From: CBDBZL01 sp031399025
Lineage (GTDB): Bacteria > Pseudomonadota > Alphaproteobacteria > Sphingomonadales > Sphingomonadaceae
Assembly: GCA_031399025.1 (NCBI GenBank)
Contig: JANNOJ010000027.1
Span: 1 to 20,212 of the forward strand
DNA: 20,212 bases
Direction of reading: 5' to 3'
Shown: positions 7,663 to 15,962 of the stretch, one piece after another
Position numbering within the stretch: the first letter of the stretch is position 1
Layout of the letters: the number at the start of each line of letters is the position of its first letter
Notes under the pieces: model-generated
What the model was told of the DNA's origin: nothing
The model's database searches: none
What the model saw: the letters and a program-made list of their open reading frames with translations, nothing else
Translations under genes and position numbers: made by a program

Positions 7663-7962
7663 CGCTGATTATCTCCTCTGGGGGCCGGCCGTCACGACCG
7701 GTCTGAAACCCGCGCTTTGCTGCCATATCAATGCCCAAGCCCGCAATCGGGCATCTAGGAATGGGGCGGTGAACGGCGATTTAACGCAAAGCTCCGACAT
7801 TCGGCCGCAGTTCGAGCCATGGCTGGGCGAAATCCCGCCGGCGCTTGTGGATAAGGTCACCGCTGCACCCGGCCGCCCCGGCGTTTTGCTGGCCTCGCCG
7901 GCCCCCTTGCCCTAGGCTCGCTACACCCCCGCAAACCAGCGCAGCAGCAGGCCCTTCCCGCA
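7663..7962. other. Divergent intergenic region between the TPR gene and gyrA
   Basis: A 300-base spacer without a credible gene. It must hold promoters for both flanking genes, but no -35/-10 pair stands out. It contains the SD of the TPR gene next to its start, a short GCCCG/CGGGC inverted repeat near 7739-7752, and a perfect DnaA-box 9-mer listed separately. No tRNA, riboswitch or repeat array was recognised. Confidence 0.6.
7846..7854 (-). promoter_or_regulatory. Single consensus DnaA box upstream of gyrA
   Basis: The minus strand reads TTATCCACA, identical to the strict DnaA-box consensus, 109 bases before the gyrA start. Only one copy was noticed in the spacer, so this is not an origin. 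It could be a DnaA regulatory site on gyrA, or chance. Match to consensus is seen; function is inferred. Confidence 0.4.
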
Positions 7963-10770
7963 GTGAGCGATGATACCGACACCCTGACCGCCCCGGCCGA
8001 GCCGAGCGCCTTCGAGCGCATCGACATCGTCGAGGAGATGAAGACCAGCTATCTCGATTACGCGATGAGCGTGATCGTCAGCCGGGCGCTGCCCGACGTG
8101 CGCGACGGCCTGAAGCCGGTGCACCGGCGGATCCTCTACGCCAGCCAGGAAGGCGGCTTCGTCGCCGGGCGGCCCTATCGCAAGAGCGCCAAGATCGTCG
8201 GCGACGTGATGGGCAATTACCACCACCACGGCGACAGCGCGATCTACGAGGCGCTCGCCCGGATGACGCAATCCTGGTCGATGCGCGTGCCGCTGATCGA
8301 CGGCCAGGGCAATTTCGGCTCGATGGACCCCGATCCGCCCGCCTCGATGCGCTACACCGAGGCGCGGCTGGCGCGGGTGGCGAATGCGCTGCTCGACGAC
8401 CTCGACAAGGACACGGTCGATTTCATCGACAATTACGACGGCTCGCGGCGCGAGCCCACCGTGCTGCCGGCGCGCTATCCCAACCTGCTGGTCAACGGCG
8501 CGGGCGGGATCGCGGTGGGCATGGCGACCAATATCCCGCCGCACAATCTGGGCGAGGTGATCGACGCCTGCTTCGCCTACATGGACGATCCCGCCATCAC
8601 CTCCGAACAGCTGCACGAGATCATCCCGGGCCCCGACTTCCCCACCGGCCCGCTGGTCCTGGGCCAGGCCGGCGCCCGCGCCGCCTACACCACCGGGCGC
8701 GGCTCCATCATCATGCGCGCGCGCCACGAGATCGAGACCGGGCGCGGCGGCAAGGCGGAAGGCCGCTTGGCGATCGTGCTGACCTCGATGCCTTACCAGG
8801 TCGGCAAGTCCGGGCTGGTCGAGAAGATCGCCGATGCCGCCAAAGAACGCCGGATCGAGGGCGTGGCCGATATCCGCGACGAAAGCTCGCGCGAGGGCGT
8901 GCGGGTGGTGATCGACTTGAAGCGCGACGCCACCCCCGAGGTGGTGCTCAACCAGCTGTGGCGGCACACGCCCGCGCAGGCGAGCTTCCCGGCCAACATG
9001 CTGGCGATCCGCGGCGGCCGGCCCGAGACGCTGACGCTGCGCGACTTCATCCAGGCCTTCATCGCCTTCCGCGAGCAGGTCATCACCCGGCGCACCAAGT
9101 TCGAACTCAACCGCGCGCGCGCGCGGGCGCATGTGTTGCTCGGCCTGGTGGTAGCGGTCTCCAACCTCGACGAGGTGGTGGCGATGATCCGCACCTCGCC
9201 CAACCCCGCCGAGGCGCGCCGCCGGCTGCAGACCAGGGACTGGCCGATCGGCGACATCGCCCAGTACATCGCGCTGGTCGAGGCGATCGAGCCCAGCCTG
9301 GGCGAAGAAGGCGGCACCTATCGCCTGTCCGAGCGGCAGGTGAGGGCCATCCTGGAGCTCAGGCTCCACCGCCTCACCGCGCTCGGCCGCGACGAGATCG
9401 GCGACGAGCTGAAGGAACTGGCCGGGCACATCGCCGAATATCTCGCCATCCTCGCCGATCGCGTGCGCCTCTACCAGGTGATGCGCGACGAACTCGCCGA
9501 GATCCGCGCCGCCTACGCCACGCCGCGCGTCTCCGAGATCGCGCCGGCCTGGGACGGGCTGGAGGACGAGGATCTCATCGCCCGCGACGAGATGGTGGTG
9601 ACGGTCACGCTCGACGGCTACATCAAGCGCACCCCGCTCTCCACCTTCCGCGCGCAGAACCGCGGCGGCAAGGGGCGCAGCGGCATGTCGACCAAGGCCG
9701 AGGATGCGGTGTCGAACATGTTCGTCACCAGCACCCACAGCCCGGTGCTGTTCTTCTCCACCGCCGGCAAGGTCTACCGCCTCAAGGTCTGGCGCCTGCC
9801 CGAGGGGGGGCCGAACACCCGCGGGCGGCCGATCGTCAACCTGCTGTCCGCCCTCGATAGCGGCGAGACCATCGCCGCGGTGCTGCCCCTGCCCGAGGAC
9901 GAGGCGAGCTGGGGCGCGCTGCACGTGGTGTTCGCCACGGCGCGGGGCGGCGTACGGCGCAATTCCATGGACGCCTTCGCCAACATCCCCAGCGTCGGCA
10001 AGCTGGCGATGCGCTTCGAGGACGGCGCGGCGGACCGGCTGATCGGCGTGGCGCTGGTCAACGGCTCGGACCACGTGCTGCTCGCCAGCCGCCGGGGCAA
10101 GGCGATCCGCTTCGCCGCCGACGACATCCGCGAGTTCCAGTCGCGCACGTCTACCGGCGTGCGCGGCATGATGCTGCGCGGCGGCGACGAGGTGATCTCG
10201 CTCTCGATCCTCAACGGCGACCTGCCCAGCGTGGACGAACGCGAAGCCTATCTGCGGGTCGCCCCCTGGAAGGGCGACGAGAGCGCGGGACCGCCGCTGT
10301 CCGAGCTGCACGCGGCCATGGCGGAGAAGGAGGAGTTCATCCTCACCGTCTGCGCCAACGGCTACGGCAAGCTGACCAGCGCCTACGAGTATCGCCAGAC
10401 CGGCCGCGGCGGCCAGGGGGTGGTCAACATCGACAACATCGGCCGCAATGGCCCGGTGGTCGCCAGCTTCCGCACCACCAAACAGGACCAGCTGATGCTG
10501 GTGACCGACAAGGCCAAGTTGATCCGCATCGGCCTCAACACGCTGCGGGTGATCGGGCGCAATTCATCGGGCGTGCGGCTGTTCGACGTCGGCAAGGACG
10601 AGCACGTGGTCGGCGCGGTGAAGATCGACGAGGAGGAAGCGCCCGAAAACCCCGCCGAGGAGATGGTGGTGGAGGAAATGCTGCGCGGCGCCGGTGCCGA
10701 GACAATCCCCGAGACGACGCTCGATCGCGATGGGGTTCCGCCCGACGAGAAAGAGCCCGGCGGGGGATAG
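7963..10770 (+). CDS. gyrA: DNA gyrase subunit A
   Basis: Breakage-reunion subunit of type IIA topoisomerase, working with GyrB to introduce negative supercoils; target of quinolones. The N-terminal catalytic region (about 20-510) includes DYAMSVIVSRALPDVRDGLK, the quinolone-resistance region HHHGDSAIYEALARM and the active-site Tyr131 in SMRYTEARL. The GyrA box is QNRGGKG at 565-571. This box and the following six-bladed beta-pinwheel repeats (for example YGKLTSAYEYRQTGRGGQG) identify gyrase rather than topoisomerase IV ParC. At the E. coli Ser83/Asp87 positions the residues are Ser92 and Glu96. The protein is 935 residues, with an acidic tail. The start is GTG at 7963, with no strong SD. It ends 6 bases from the convergent VOC gene. 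Confidence 0.97.
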   Translation: MSDDTDTLTAPAEPSAFERIDIVEEMKTSYLDYAMSVIVSRALPDVRDGLKPVHRRILYASQEGGFVAGRPYRKSAKIVGDVMGNYHHHGDSAIYEALARMTQSWSMRVPLIDGQGNFGSMDPDPPASMRYTEARLARVANALLDDLDKDTVDFIDNYDGSRREPTVLPARYPNLLVNGAGGIAVGMATNIPPHNLGEVIDACFAYMDDPAITSEQLHEIIPGPDFPTGPLVLGQAGARAAYTTGRGSIIMRARHEIETGRGGKAEGRLAIVLTSMPYQVGKSGLVEKIADAAKERRIEGVADIRDESSREGVRVVIDLKRDATPEVVLNQLWRHTPAQASFPANMLAIRGGRPETLTLRDFIQAFIAFREQVITRRTKFELNRARARAHVLLGLVVAVSNLDEVVAMIRTSPNPAEARRRLQTRDWPIGDIAQYIALVEAIEPSLGEEGGTYRLSERQVRAILELRLHRLTALGRDEIGDELKELAGHIAEYLAILADRVRLYQVMRDELAEIRAAYATPRVSEIAPAWDGLEDEDLIARDEMVVTVTLDGYIKRTPLSTFRAQNRGGKGRSGMSTKAEDAVSNMFVTSTHSPVLFFSTAGKVYRLKVWRLPEGGPNTRGRPIVNLLSALDSGETIAAVLPLPEDEASWGALHVVFATARGGVRRNSMDAFANIPSVGKLAMRFEDGAADRLIGVALVNGSDHVLLASRRGKAIRFAADDIREFQSRTSTGVRGMMLRGGDEVISLSILNGDLPSVDEREAYLRVAPWKGDESAGPPLSELHAAMAEKEEFILTVCANGYGKLTSAYEYRQTGRGGQGVVNIDNIGRNGPVVASFRTTKQDQLMLVTDKAKLIRIGLNTLRVIGRNSSGVRLFDVGKDEHVVGAVKIDEEEAPENPAEEMVVEEMLRGAGAETIPETTLDRDGVPPDEKEPGGG

Positions 10771-10781
10771 CCGGCGCTATC
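10766..10781. repeat. Palindrome holding both convergent stop codons (gyrA and VOC gene)
   Basis: GATAGC and GCTATC flank a CGGC centre. The gyrA stop TAG (10768-10770) lies in the left arm and the VOC gene stop (TAG on the minus strand, 10779-10777) lies in the right arm. The 6-bp stem is short and lacks a T-run, so it is at most a weak bidirectional end signal. Confidence 0.4.
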
Positions 10782-11193
10782 GGGGCGCGTAGCAGACCGC
10801 CTCGATATTGGCGCCGTCCGGGTCGAGCACGAAGGCGGCGTAATAGCTGGGCCCGTACTGCGCACGCAGGCCAGGCGCGCCGTGATCGGTCCCGCCCGCG
10901 GCCAGCGCCGCCGCGTGAAAGGCGTGGACCTCCTCGCGGGTGTCGACCCGCAGCGCCACGTGCGTGCCCTCGCCCACCTTCAGCGCCTGTGCCTGCGCAG
11001 TAGAGCGGCCGTCGTCGCCGACCCAGAAGAAAGGGTGGCCGTCCTTGCCGTAGCCCAGCGCCGTGCCGCCGTTGCCGCTCATCTCAGGGGTGATGGTCAT
11101 CATCAGGGTCATGCCGAGGGGTGCCAGGGCGGCATCGTAGAACGCCTTCGATCGCGCGATGTCCGAGACGGGGAAACCCATGTGGTCCAGCAT
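10777..11193 (-). CDS. VOC superfamily (glyoxalase/bleomycin-resistance-like) protein
   Basis: A 138-residue single-domain protein of the vicinal oxygen chelate superfamily. It shows the paired beta-alpha-beta-beta-beta layout: MLDHMGFPVSDIARSKAFYD at the start, THVALRVDTREEVHAFHAAA opening the second half, and YYAAFVLDPDGANIEAVCY at the end. His4 and Glu131 are at the usual metal-ligand positions. Members include glyoxalases, dioxygenases and antibiotic-binding proteins, and the sequence gives no basis for choosing between them. ATG at 11193 is preceded by AAGGAAG. It follows the YhhN gene in the same direction after 31 bases and is probably in one operon with it; it converges tightly with gyrA. 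Confidence 0.88.
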   Translation of the reverse strand: MLDHMGFPVSDIARSKAFYDAALAPLGMTLMMTITPEMSGNGGTALGYGKDGHPFFWVGDDGRSTAQAQALKVGEGTHVALRVDTREEVHAFHAAALAAGGTDHGAPGLRAQYGPSYYAAFVLDPDGANIEAVCYAPR

Positions 11194-11224
11194 CGCATCT
11201 TCCTTCTGCCTAGGGTGCTAGGTG

Positions 11225-11905
11225 CTACCTGCTGCTGACCAGTTTCAGTTCCGGGTCGCGCTTGCCCAGCGTCTGCAGCACGCCGGTGCAGATGAGCAAT
11301 TGCGCCAGATAGTAGATCGGCCACACGAGGATGCCGGGCCATTGCGTTCCGCCCAGCGGACCCATCTCGGCGAACAGCAGCAGGTCGGACAGCACGAACA
11401 GCATCGCCCCCGCCCCCACCCGGTAGCGCGGGAAGGTGCTGGCCCAGGCCCCCGCGGCCATCGCGCCCAGCGCCAGCGCATAAAGCGTGGTCTCCATCGC
11501 CTGGGTACGATCATAGGGCAGTAGGTAGCCGGCGAGAGGGACCAGGATGAGCGTGAGGCCGACGATCCAGCTATCCGCTTTACCGAGCCGCGCGCGGCGG
11601 TGGCGCAGGTACACGCCCAGCGCCAGCACATGGTACAAGAAGAACAGCAGCGCGCCGATGGTGCGGTCCACCTCGATCGCCATGTCGCCCAGCGCCGCGG
11701 CGCCGAAGGCCCAGCCCAGCAGCCGCGCATCGGCGCTGGAATGGCGCACGAAACAGTACAGCGCCAGCAGCGCCGCCGCGCTGCCCTTGAGCGGGATCAG
11801 GTACAGCTCGGGCAGCGGCCCCACGCGCAGGTAGTAGAAGGCCATCGCGGCGACAATGCTGGCCAGCAGCAAGGGCCGTTTCTGGCTGAGCGCGCGGCCG
11901 GGCAT
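11225..11905 (-). CDS. YhhN/TMEM86 family integral membrane protein (lysoplasmalogenase-like)
   Basis: A 226-residue polytopic protein with about seven or eight hydrophobic helices spread over its whole length. YhhN-family landmarks are PLKGSAAALLALY in the second helix, LGWAFGAAALGDMAIEVD, FFLYHVLALGVYL, GAGAMLFVLSDLLLFAE and the final helix WPIYYLAQLLICTGVL. Two acidic residues buried in helices (in LGDMAIE and LSDLLL) are characteristic. Vertebrate relatives hydrolyse lysoplasmalogens; activity of bacterial members is less well defined, so the enzyme name is provisional. ATG at 11905 starts the first basic-hydrophobic segment. The gene is divergent from trmFO across 47 bases and leads into the VOC gene. 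Confidence 0.88.
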   Translation of the reverse strand: MPGRALSQKRPLLLASIVAAMAFYYLRVGPLPELYLIPLKGSAAALLALYCFVRHSSADARLLGWAFGAAALGDMAIEVDRTIGALLFFLYHVLALGVYLRHRRARLGKADSWIVGLTLILVPLAGYLLPYDRTQAMETTLYALALGAMAAGAWASTFPRYRVGAGAMLFVLSDLLLFAEMGPLGGTQWPGILVWPIYYLAQLLICTGVLQTLGKRDPELKLVSSR

Positions 11906-11952
11906 CGTGCCCTCCCCTTGACGCCGATGCGCGCGGTGCGCAAGCCGGGGTG

Positions 11953-13317
11953 ATGGCGCACGACATCCACATCATCGGCGGCGGGCTGGCCGGCTGCGAG
12001 GCCGCCTGGCAGCTGGCGCGGCGCGGGTTTCGCGTGCGCCTGTCCGAGATGCGGGGCGGCGGCGGCGGAACCGCGGCGCACCAGACCCAAACCCTGGCCG
12101 AACTGGTCTGCTCCAATTCCTTCCGCTCGGACGATGACGAGAAGAATGCCGTCGGCCTGCTGCATCACGAGATGCGCCGGCTGGACTCGCTGGTGATGCA
12201 GGCGGGCGAGGCGGCGCGGGTGCCGGCCGGCTCTGCCTTTGCCGTGGATCGCGAGCTGTTCGCCGCTCGCGTCCAACGCGCGCTGGAAGCTCAAGCCGGG
12301 GTGAGCATCGTGCGTGAAATCGTTGAGACATTGCCCGAAACCGGCCTCACCATCGTCGCCACCGGGCCGCTGACCGGGAGCGCGCTGGCGGCTAGCATCA
12401 CCCAGGCGACCGGGGCCGACCGCCTCGCCTTCTTCGACGCCATCGCGCCCATCGTGCACCGCGACAGCATCGACATGGACATCTGCTGGATGCAGTCGCG
12501 CTGGAACAAGGGCGAGAGCGCCGACGACCAGTCCGCCTACATCAACTGCCCGATGACCCGCGAGCAGTACGCCGGCTTCATCCAGGGCCTGCTCGACGGC
12601 GAGAAGACCGTGTTCAAGGAATGGGAGGCCAGCACCCCCTATTTCGATGGCTGCATGCCGATCGAGGTGATGGCCGAGCGCGGGGTGGAGACGCTTCGCT
12701 TCGGCCCGATGAAGCCCGTCGGCCTCGACAATCCGCGCGACACCACCGAGGAGTTCCCGCAAGGGCGCTGGCCCTATGCGGTGGTCCAGCTGCGGCAGGA
12801 CAACACGCTGGGGACGCTGTGGAACATGGTCGGCTTCCAGACCAAGCTGAAGCACGCCGACCAGCTGCGCCTGTTCCGCACCATCCCCGGGCTCGAGCGC
12901 GCCGAGTTCGCCCGGCTGGGCGGCCTGCACCGCAACACCTTCATCAATTCGCCGGCGCTGCTCGACCGGCAGCTGCGGCTCAAATCGGCGCCCCACATCC
13001 GCTTCGCCGGGCAGATCACCGGCTGCGAGGGCTATGTCGAGAGCGCTTCCATCGGGCTCCTCGCCGGGCTGATGGCGGCGGCCGACCTGGCAGGCGAGCG
13101 CTGGACGCCGCCGCCGCCGACGAGCGCGATGGGCGCGCTGCTGGCGCATATCACCGGCGACGCCCTGGCCGACAGCTTCCAGCCGATGAACGTGAACTTC
13201 GGGCTGTTTGCGCCGCTGCACGAGGTCGCCAAGAGGCAGCGCAAGGAGGCGTACACCACCCGTGGCAAGGCCGATTTCGGCGGGTGGCTGGCCGATCGCA
13301 AGTTGCTTGCCGCTTGA
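11953..13317 (+). CDS. trmFO: Methylenetetrahydrofolate-tRNA-(uracil-5-)-methyltransferase TrmFO
   Basis: Flavoenzyme that makes 5-methyluridine at position 54 of tRNA using methylene-tetrahydrofolate as the carbon source. The N terminus has the FAD-binding motif IIGGGLAGCEAAW (glycines 9-11). Cys53 in LVCSNSFRSD and Cys234 in FDGCMPIEVMAERG match the two functional cysteines known from the B. subtilis enzyme. RFGPMKPVGL and FAGQITGCEGYVES are further family blocks. The length of 454 residues is normal. A GTG directly before the ATG (11950) would add one residue; ATG at 11953 is preferred. It is divergent from the YhhN gene and converges with the EF-hand gene 24 bases beyond its stop. Confidence 0.96.
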   Translation: MAHDIHIIGGGLAGCEAAWQLARRGFRVRLSEMRGGGGGTAAHQTQTLAELVCSNSFRSDDDEKNAVGLLHHEMRRLDSLVMQAGEAARVPAGSAFAVDRELFAARVQRALEAQAGVSIVREIVETLPETGLTIVATGPLTGSALAASITQATGADRLAFFDAIAPIVHRDSIDMDICWMQSRWNKGESADDQSAYINCPMTREQYAGFIQGLLDGEKTVFKEWEASTPYFDGCMPIEVMAERGVETLRFGPMKPVGLDNPRDTTEEFPQGRWPYAVVQLRQDNTLGTLWNMVGFQTKLKHADQLRLFRTIPGLERAEFARLGGLHRNTFINSPALLDRQLRLKSAPHIRFAGQITGCEGYVESASIGLLAGLMAAADLAGERWTPPPPTSAMGALLAHITGDALADSFQPMNVNFGLFAPLHEVAKRQRKEAYTTRGKADFGGWLADRKLLAA

Positions 13318-13341
13318 GATGAGTGGACGGCAGGCGCCCAG

Positions 13342-13788
13342 CTACTGTTCCTGCCGGCGGTAGTAGGCGCTGGTCTCCGCCAGGGTGACGATCCGGTCGC
13401 CGTTGCCGTCCATTTCGGCGAAGCGCTCGGCGGTGGTGACCGCCCATTCCTCGAAGGTGAGCAGATTGTTGCCGTCGGCGTCCAGCCGGCGGAAGGCGTT
13501 GGTGCGGGTGGCGAGCATCTCGCTGCGCGTGACCCGCCCGTCGCGGTCGCGGTCGAGGCGGAAGAAGCGGCTCTGGTCGCGGGTGAGTTCGTCGGCCTCG
13601 GGCGGCGCCGGCCCGCGCAGGCCCGCGACATCGGCGGACGGCAGCGCCTCCGGATCGGCCGTGGCGGGGGCGGCGGGCGGGGGGGGCGGCGGCGCGCCCT
13701 CCTCCACCTGCGCCCGGCCCTGGAGCCAGAACAGGCCCAGCCCCAGCAACGCCATCGCGCCCAGGGCGCCGAGCAGCAGTCGGTTCAT
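13342..13788 (-). CDS. Membrane-anchored EF-hand calcium-binding protein
   Basis: A 148-residue protein. Residues 3-22 are one hydrophobic segment, either an uncleaved anchor or signal peptide, followed by a Pro/Ala-rich linker (31-60). The C-terminal half holds three canonical 12-residue EF-hand loops: D79-E90 (DRDRDGRVTRSE), D103-E114 (DADGNNLLTFEE) and D127-E138 (DGNGDRIVTLAE). Each keeps Asp at position 1, Gly or Asn at position 6 and Glu at position 12, so calcium binding is likely. Location is probably the periplasmic side of the inner membrane. A GTG at 13791 could serve as start instead of ATG 13788. It is the last gene of the leftward cluster after pdhB. Physiological role is unknown. 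Confidence 0.85.
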   Translation of the reverse strand: MNRLLLGALGAMALLGLGLFWLQGRAQVEEGAPPPPPPAAPATADPEALPSADVAGLRGPAPPEADELTRDQSRFFRLDRDRDGRVTRSEMLATRTNAFRRLDADGNNLLTFEEWAVTTAERFAEMDGNGDRIVTLAETSAYYRRQEQ

Positions 13789-13821
13789 CACGCATCGTCC
13801 CGAAATCGAACAGGCTCGGTC

Positions 13822-14472
13822 CTAGCGCCCGACCAGCCCGATCCGCAAGGCCGCCATCGCCGCGCCGGGACCGTCCAGAGCTTCGCCGCTGCCGCGCCGC
13901 AGCGCCCGCCCGGCCAGGCCGCGCAGCACCGCCAGCGGGCGCAGCGTGCGGCCGAGCCGGGGTGCGCGCCAGGGCTCCGCCAGCGCCAGCGCGTGCGCCG
14001 GCCCGGCCCTGCCGTCCAGGTGCAAAGCGAGCTCGGCGATGGCCCATTCGCGCGCCGCCTGGTAGACCTGCGGGCCTTGCTCGGCAGCCCGGACTTGGCC
14101 GGCCAGCGCCGCCCAGCTTGCGGCGCGGCCCGTTGCGAAGGCCTGGATTTCACCCGGCAGCAGTTCTTCGGCCAGCAGCGCCTCCCAACCATCGATCAGC
14201 TCGACCAGCCCGTCCGGTCCGCGGCGCCAGCGAGCCAGCCGCGCGAGCAGCGGCTCGCCCGCCGGCCATTGCGCCGGATCCTCGCGCAGCCGATCGCGCC
14301 ACCAGGCGAGCTTGAGCTGGGCGAGCAGCACCTCGCTGCGCCGCCGCACTATCTGGGCGAGCCGGGTATCCAGCGCGAGCAGCGTCAGCGTGTCGTCGCG
14401 GGCCGCGGCGGGAGCGTAGGAGAGCGCGAGCCGCTGGACGAGCGGCAGGCCGGCGAGCAGATCGGCGGTCAC
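13822..14472 (-). CDS. Squalene/phytoene synthase-like protein, divergent
   Basis: A 216-residue all-helical protein. It resembles the short, diverged branch of the squalene/phytoene synthase superfamily (PF00494), mainly through LALDTRLAQIVRRRSEVLLA followed by LKLAWWRDRL at residues 33-62, and ELIDGWEALL further on. The prenyl-diphosphate-binding DxxxD motifs of true synthases are not visible, and the protein is shorter than CrtB-type enzymes (about 300 residues). Synthase activity should therefore not be assumed. An assembly-factor role like the mitochondrial NDUFAF6 homologue of this superfamily is one alternative. It starts 28 bases after the pdhB stop in the same direction, so is probably co-transcribed, and the EF-hand gene follows after about 33 bases. 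Confidence 0.7.
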   Translation of the reverse strand: MTADLLAGLPLVQRLALSYAPAAARDDTLTLLALDTRLAQIVRRRSEVLLAQLKLAWWRDRLREDPAQWPAGEPLLARLARWRRGPDGLVELIDGWEALLAEELLPGEIQAFATGRAASWAALAGQVRAAEQGPQVYQAAREWAIAELALHLDGRAGPAHALALAEPWRAPRLGRTLRPLAVLRGLAGRALRRGSGEALDGPGAAMAALRIGLVGR

Positions 14473-14500
14473 GCGCGCGCCCGCTGGCGTAGCCGAGGGC

Positions 14501-15892
14501 TCAGTCGCGGTAACACACCTGCTTGGCGGCGGCGACGATGCGCGCGCAATCGATCAGCGCCAGCTTTTCCAGGTTGGCGGCATAGGGCAGCGGGACGTCT
14601 TCGTTGCACACCCGCAGCACGGGCGCGTCGAGGTGGTCGAAGCCGCGCTCCATGCACACCGCCATCACCTCGGCGGCGATCGAGCAGGTGGGCCAGCCCT
14701 CCTCGGCGATGATGAGGCGGTTGGTCTTGGCCAGGCTGTCGAGGATGGCTTGGGTGTCGAGCGGCCGCAGGGTTCGAAGGTCGATCACCTCCGCCTCGAT
14801 ACCCTCGCCGGCCAAGGTCTCGGCCGCCTCGAGCGCGAGGCCCACGCCGATCGAATAGGAGACGATGGTGACGTCCGCGCCTTCGCGCATGACCCGCGCC
14901 TTGCCGATCGGCAGGACGTGATCGTCGAGCTGCGCCAGTTCGAAGGTGCGGCCGTAGAGCAGCTCGTTCTCGAGGAACACCACCGGGTCCTCGCAGCGGA
15001 TGGCGGCCTTGAGCAGCCCCTTGGCGTCCTGCGCGTGGTAGGGGGCGATGACGATGAGGCCGGGCACGCTGGCATACCACGGCCCGTAGTTCTGCGAATG
15101 CTGCGCGCCCACGCGGCTCGCGGCGCCGTTGGGACCGCGGAACACCACCGGGCAGCGCATCTGCCCGCCGGACATGTAATTGGTCTTGGCGGCCGAGTTC
15201 ACGATGTGGTCGATCGCCTGCATCGCGAAGTTGAAGGTCATGAACTCCACGACCGGGCGCAGGCCGCCCATCGCCGCGCCGGTGCCGATGCCGGCAAAGC
15301 CGTATTCGGTGATCGGCGTGTCGATGACGCGCTGCGCGCCGAATTCCTCCAGCAGGCCTTGCGTGACCTTGTAGGCGCCCTGGTACTCGGCGACCTCCTC
15401 GCCGATCACGAACACGCGCTCGTCGCGGCGCATCTCCTCGGCCATGGCGTCGCGCAGCGCCTCGCGCACGGTCAGCCTGACCGTGTTGGTCCCCGCCGGG
15501 ATGGTGGGATCGGCCGGCTTGGAGGTGGGCTTGGGTTGCATCGGTTCGGGTGGCGCTGCGCTCGCCCCATCCTTGACCGGGTCGGCCTTTGCGGCGGGCT
15601 CTTCCACCCCCGAAGCCGGAGCGGCGGCAGGCGCCTCGGCCGCATCCTCGTCCTCGCCCGCCAGCATGGCGATGATGGTGCCCACCTTCACCCCCTCGGT
15701 GCCGGCTTCGACCAGGATCTTGCCGACCGTGCCCTCATCGATGCTTTCGAACTCCATGGTGGCCTTGTCGGTCTCGATCTCGGCCAGCACGTCGCCGGCC
15801 GCGACCGCATCGCCCTCCTTGACCAGCCATTTGGCCAGCGTGCCCTCCTCCATGGTGGGGGAAAGCGCGGGCATCTTCAGTTCGATCGCCAT
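14501..15892 (-). CDS. pdhB: Pyruvate dehydrogenase E1 component, beta subunit with N-terminal lipoyl domain
   Basis: Beta half of the alpha2beta2 E1 enzyme that decarboxylates pyruvate with thiamine diphosphate and reductively acetylates lipoyl groups. Residues 1-80 are a lipoyl domain, with the modified lysine in EIETDKATMEF (Lys43). An Ala/Pro-rich acidic linker (81-140) follows. The transketolase-like region then begins with VREALRDAMAEEMRRDERVF and includes GEEVAEYQGAYKVTQGL, DTPITEYGFAGIGTGAAM and a C-terminal domain with EEGWPTCSIAAEVMA. An E1-beta carrying its own lipoyl domain is typical of alphaproteobacteria. The 463-residue length is normal for this form. It lies 70 bases after pdhA. 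E2 and E3 genes are not in the window. Confidence 0.96.
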   Translation of the reverse strand: MAIELKMPALSPTMEEGTLAKWLVKEGDAVAAGDVLAEIETDKATMEFESIDEGTVGKILVEAGTEGVKVGTIIAMLAGEDEDAAEAPAAAPASGVEEPAAKADPVKDGASAAPPEPMQPKPTSKPADPTIPAGTNTVRLTVREALRDAMAEEMRRDERVFVIGEEVAEYQGAYKVTQGLLEEFGAQRVIDTPITEYGFAGIGTGAAMGGLRPVVEFMTFNFAMQAIDHIVNSAAKTNYMSGGQMRCPVVFRGPNGAASRVGAQHSQNYGPWYASVPGLIVIAPYHAQDAKGLLKAAIRCEDPVVFLENELLYGRTFELAQLDDHVLPIGKARVMREGADVTIVSYSIGVGLALEAAETLAGEGIEAEVIDLRTLRPLDTQAILDSLAKTNRLIIAEEGWPTCSIAAEVMAVCMERGFDHLDAPVLRVCNEDVPLPYAANLEKLALIDCARIVAAAKQVCYRD

Positions 15893-15962
15893 CGGGTCAC
15901 CGCTGTCAGGAAGTTGGGAAATGCTGGCGGCGGCTGGTCCGCCGCCGCACGAGCGCAGGCCA

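Noticed and set aside
7921..10311. A 796-codon open frame on the minus strand opposite gyrA
   Set aside because: It is exactly antisense to a conserved gene. Its His/Arg/Gly/Ala-rich composition is typical of third-position shadows in GC-rich DNA, and it shows no family motif.
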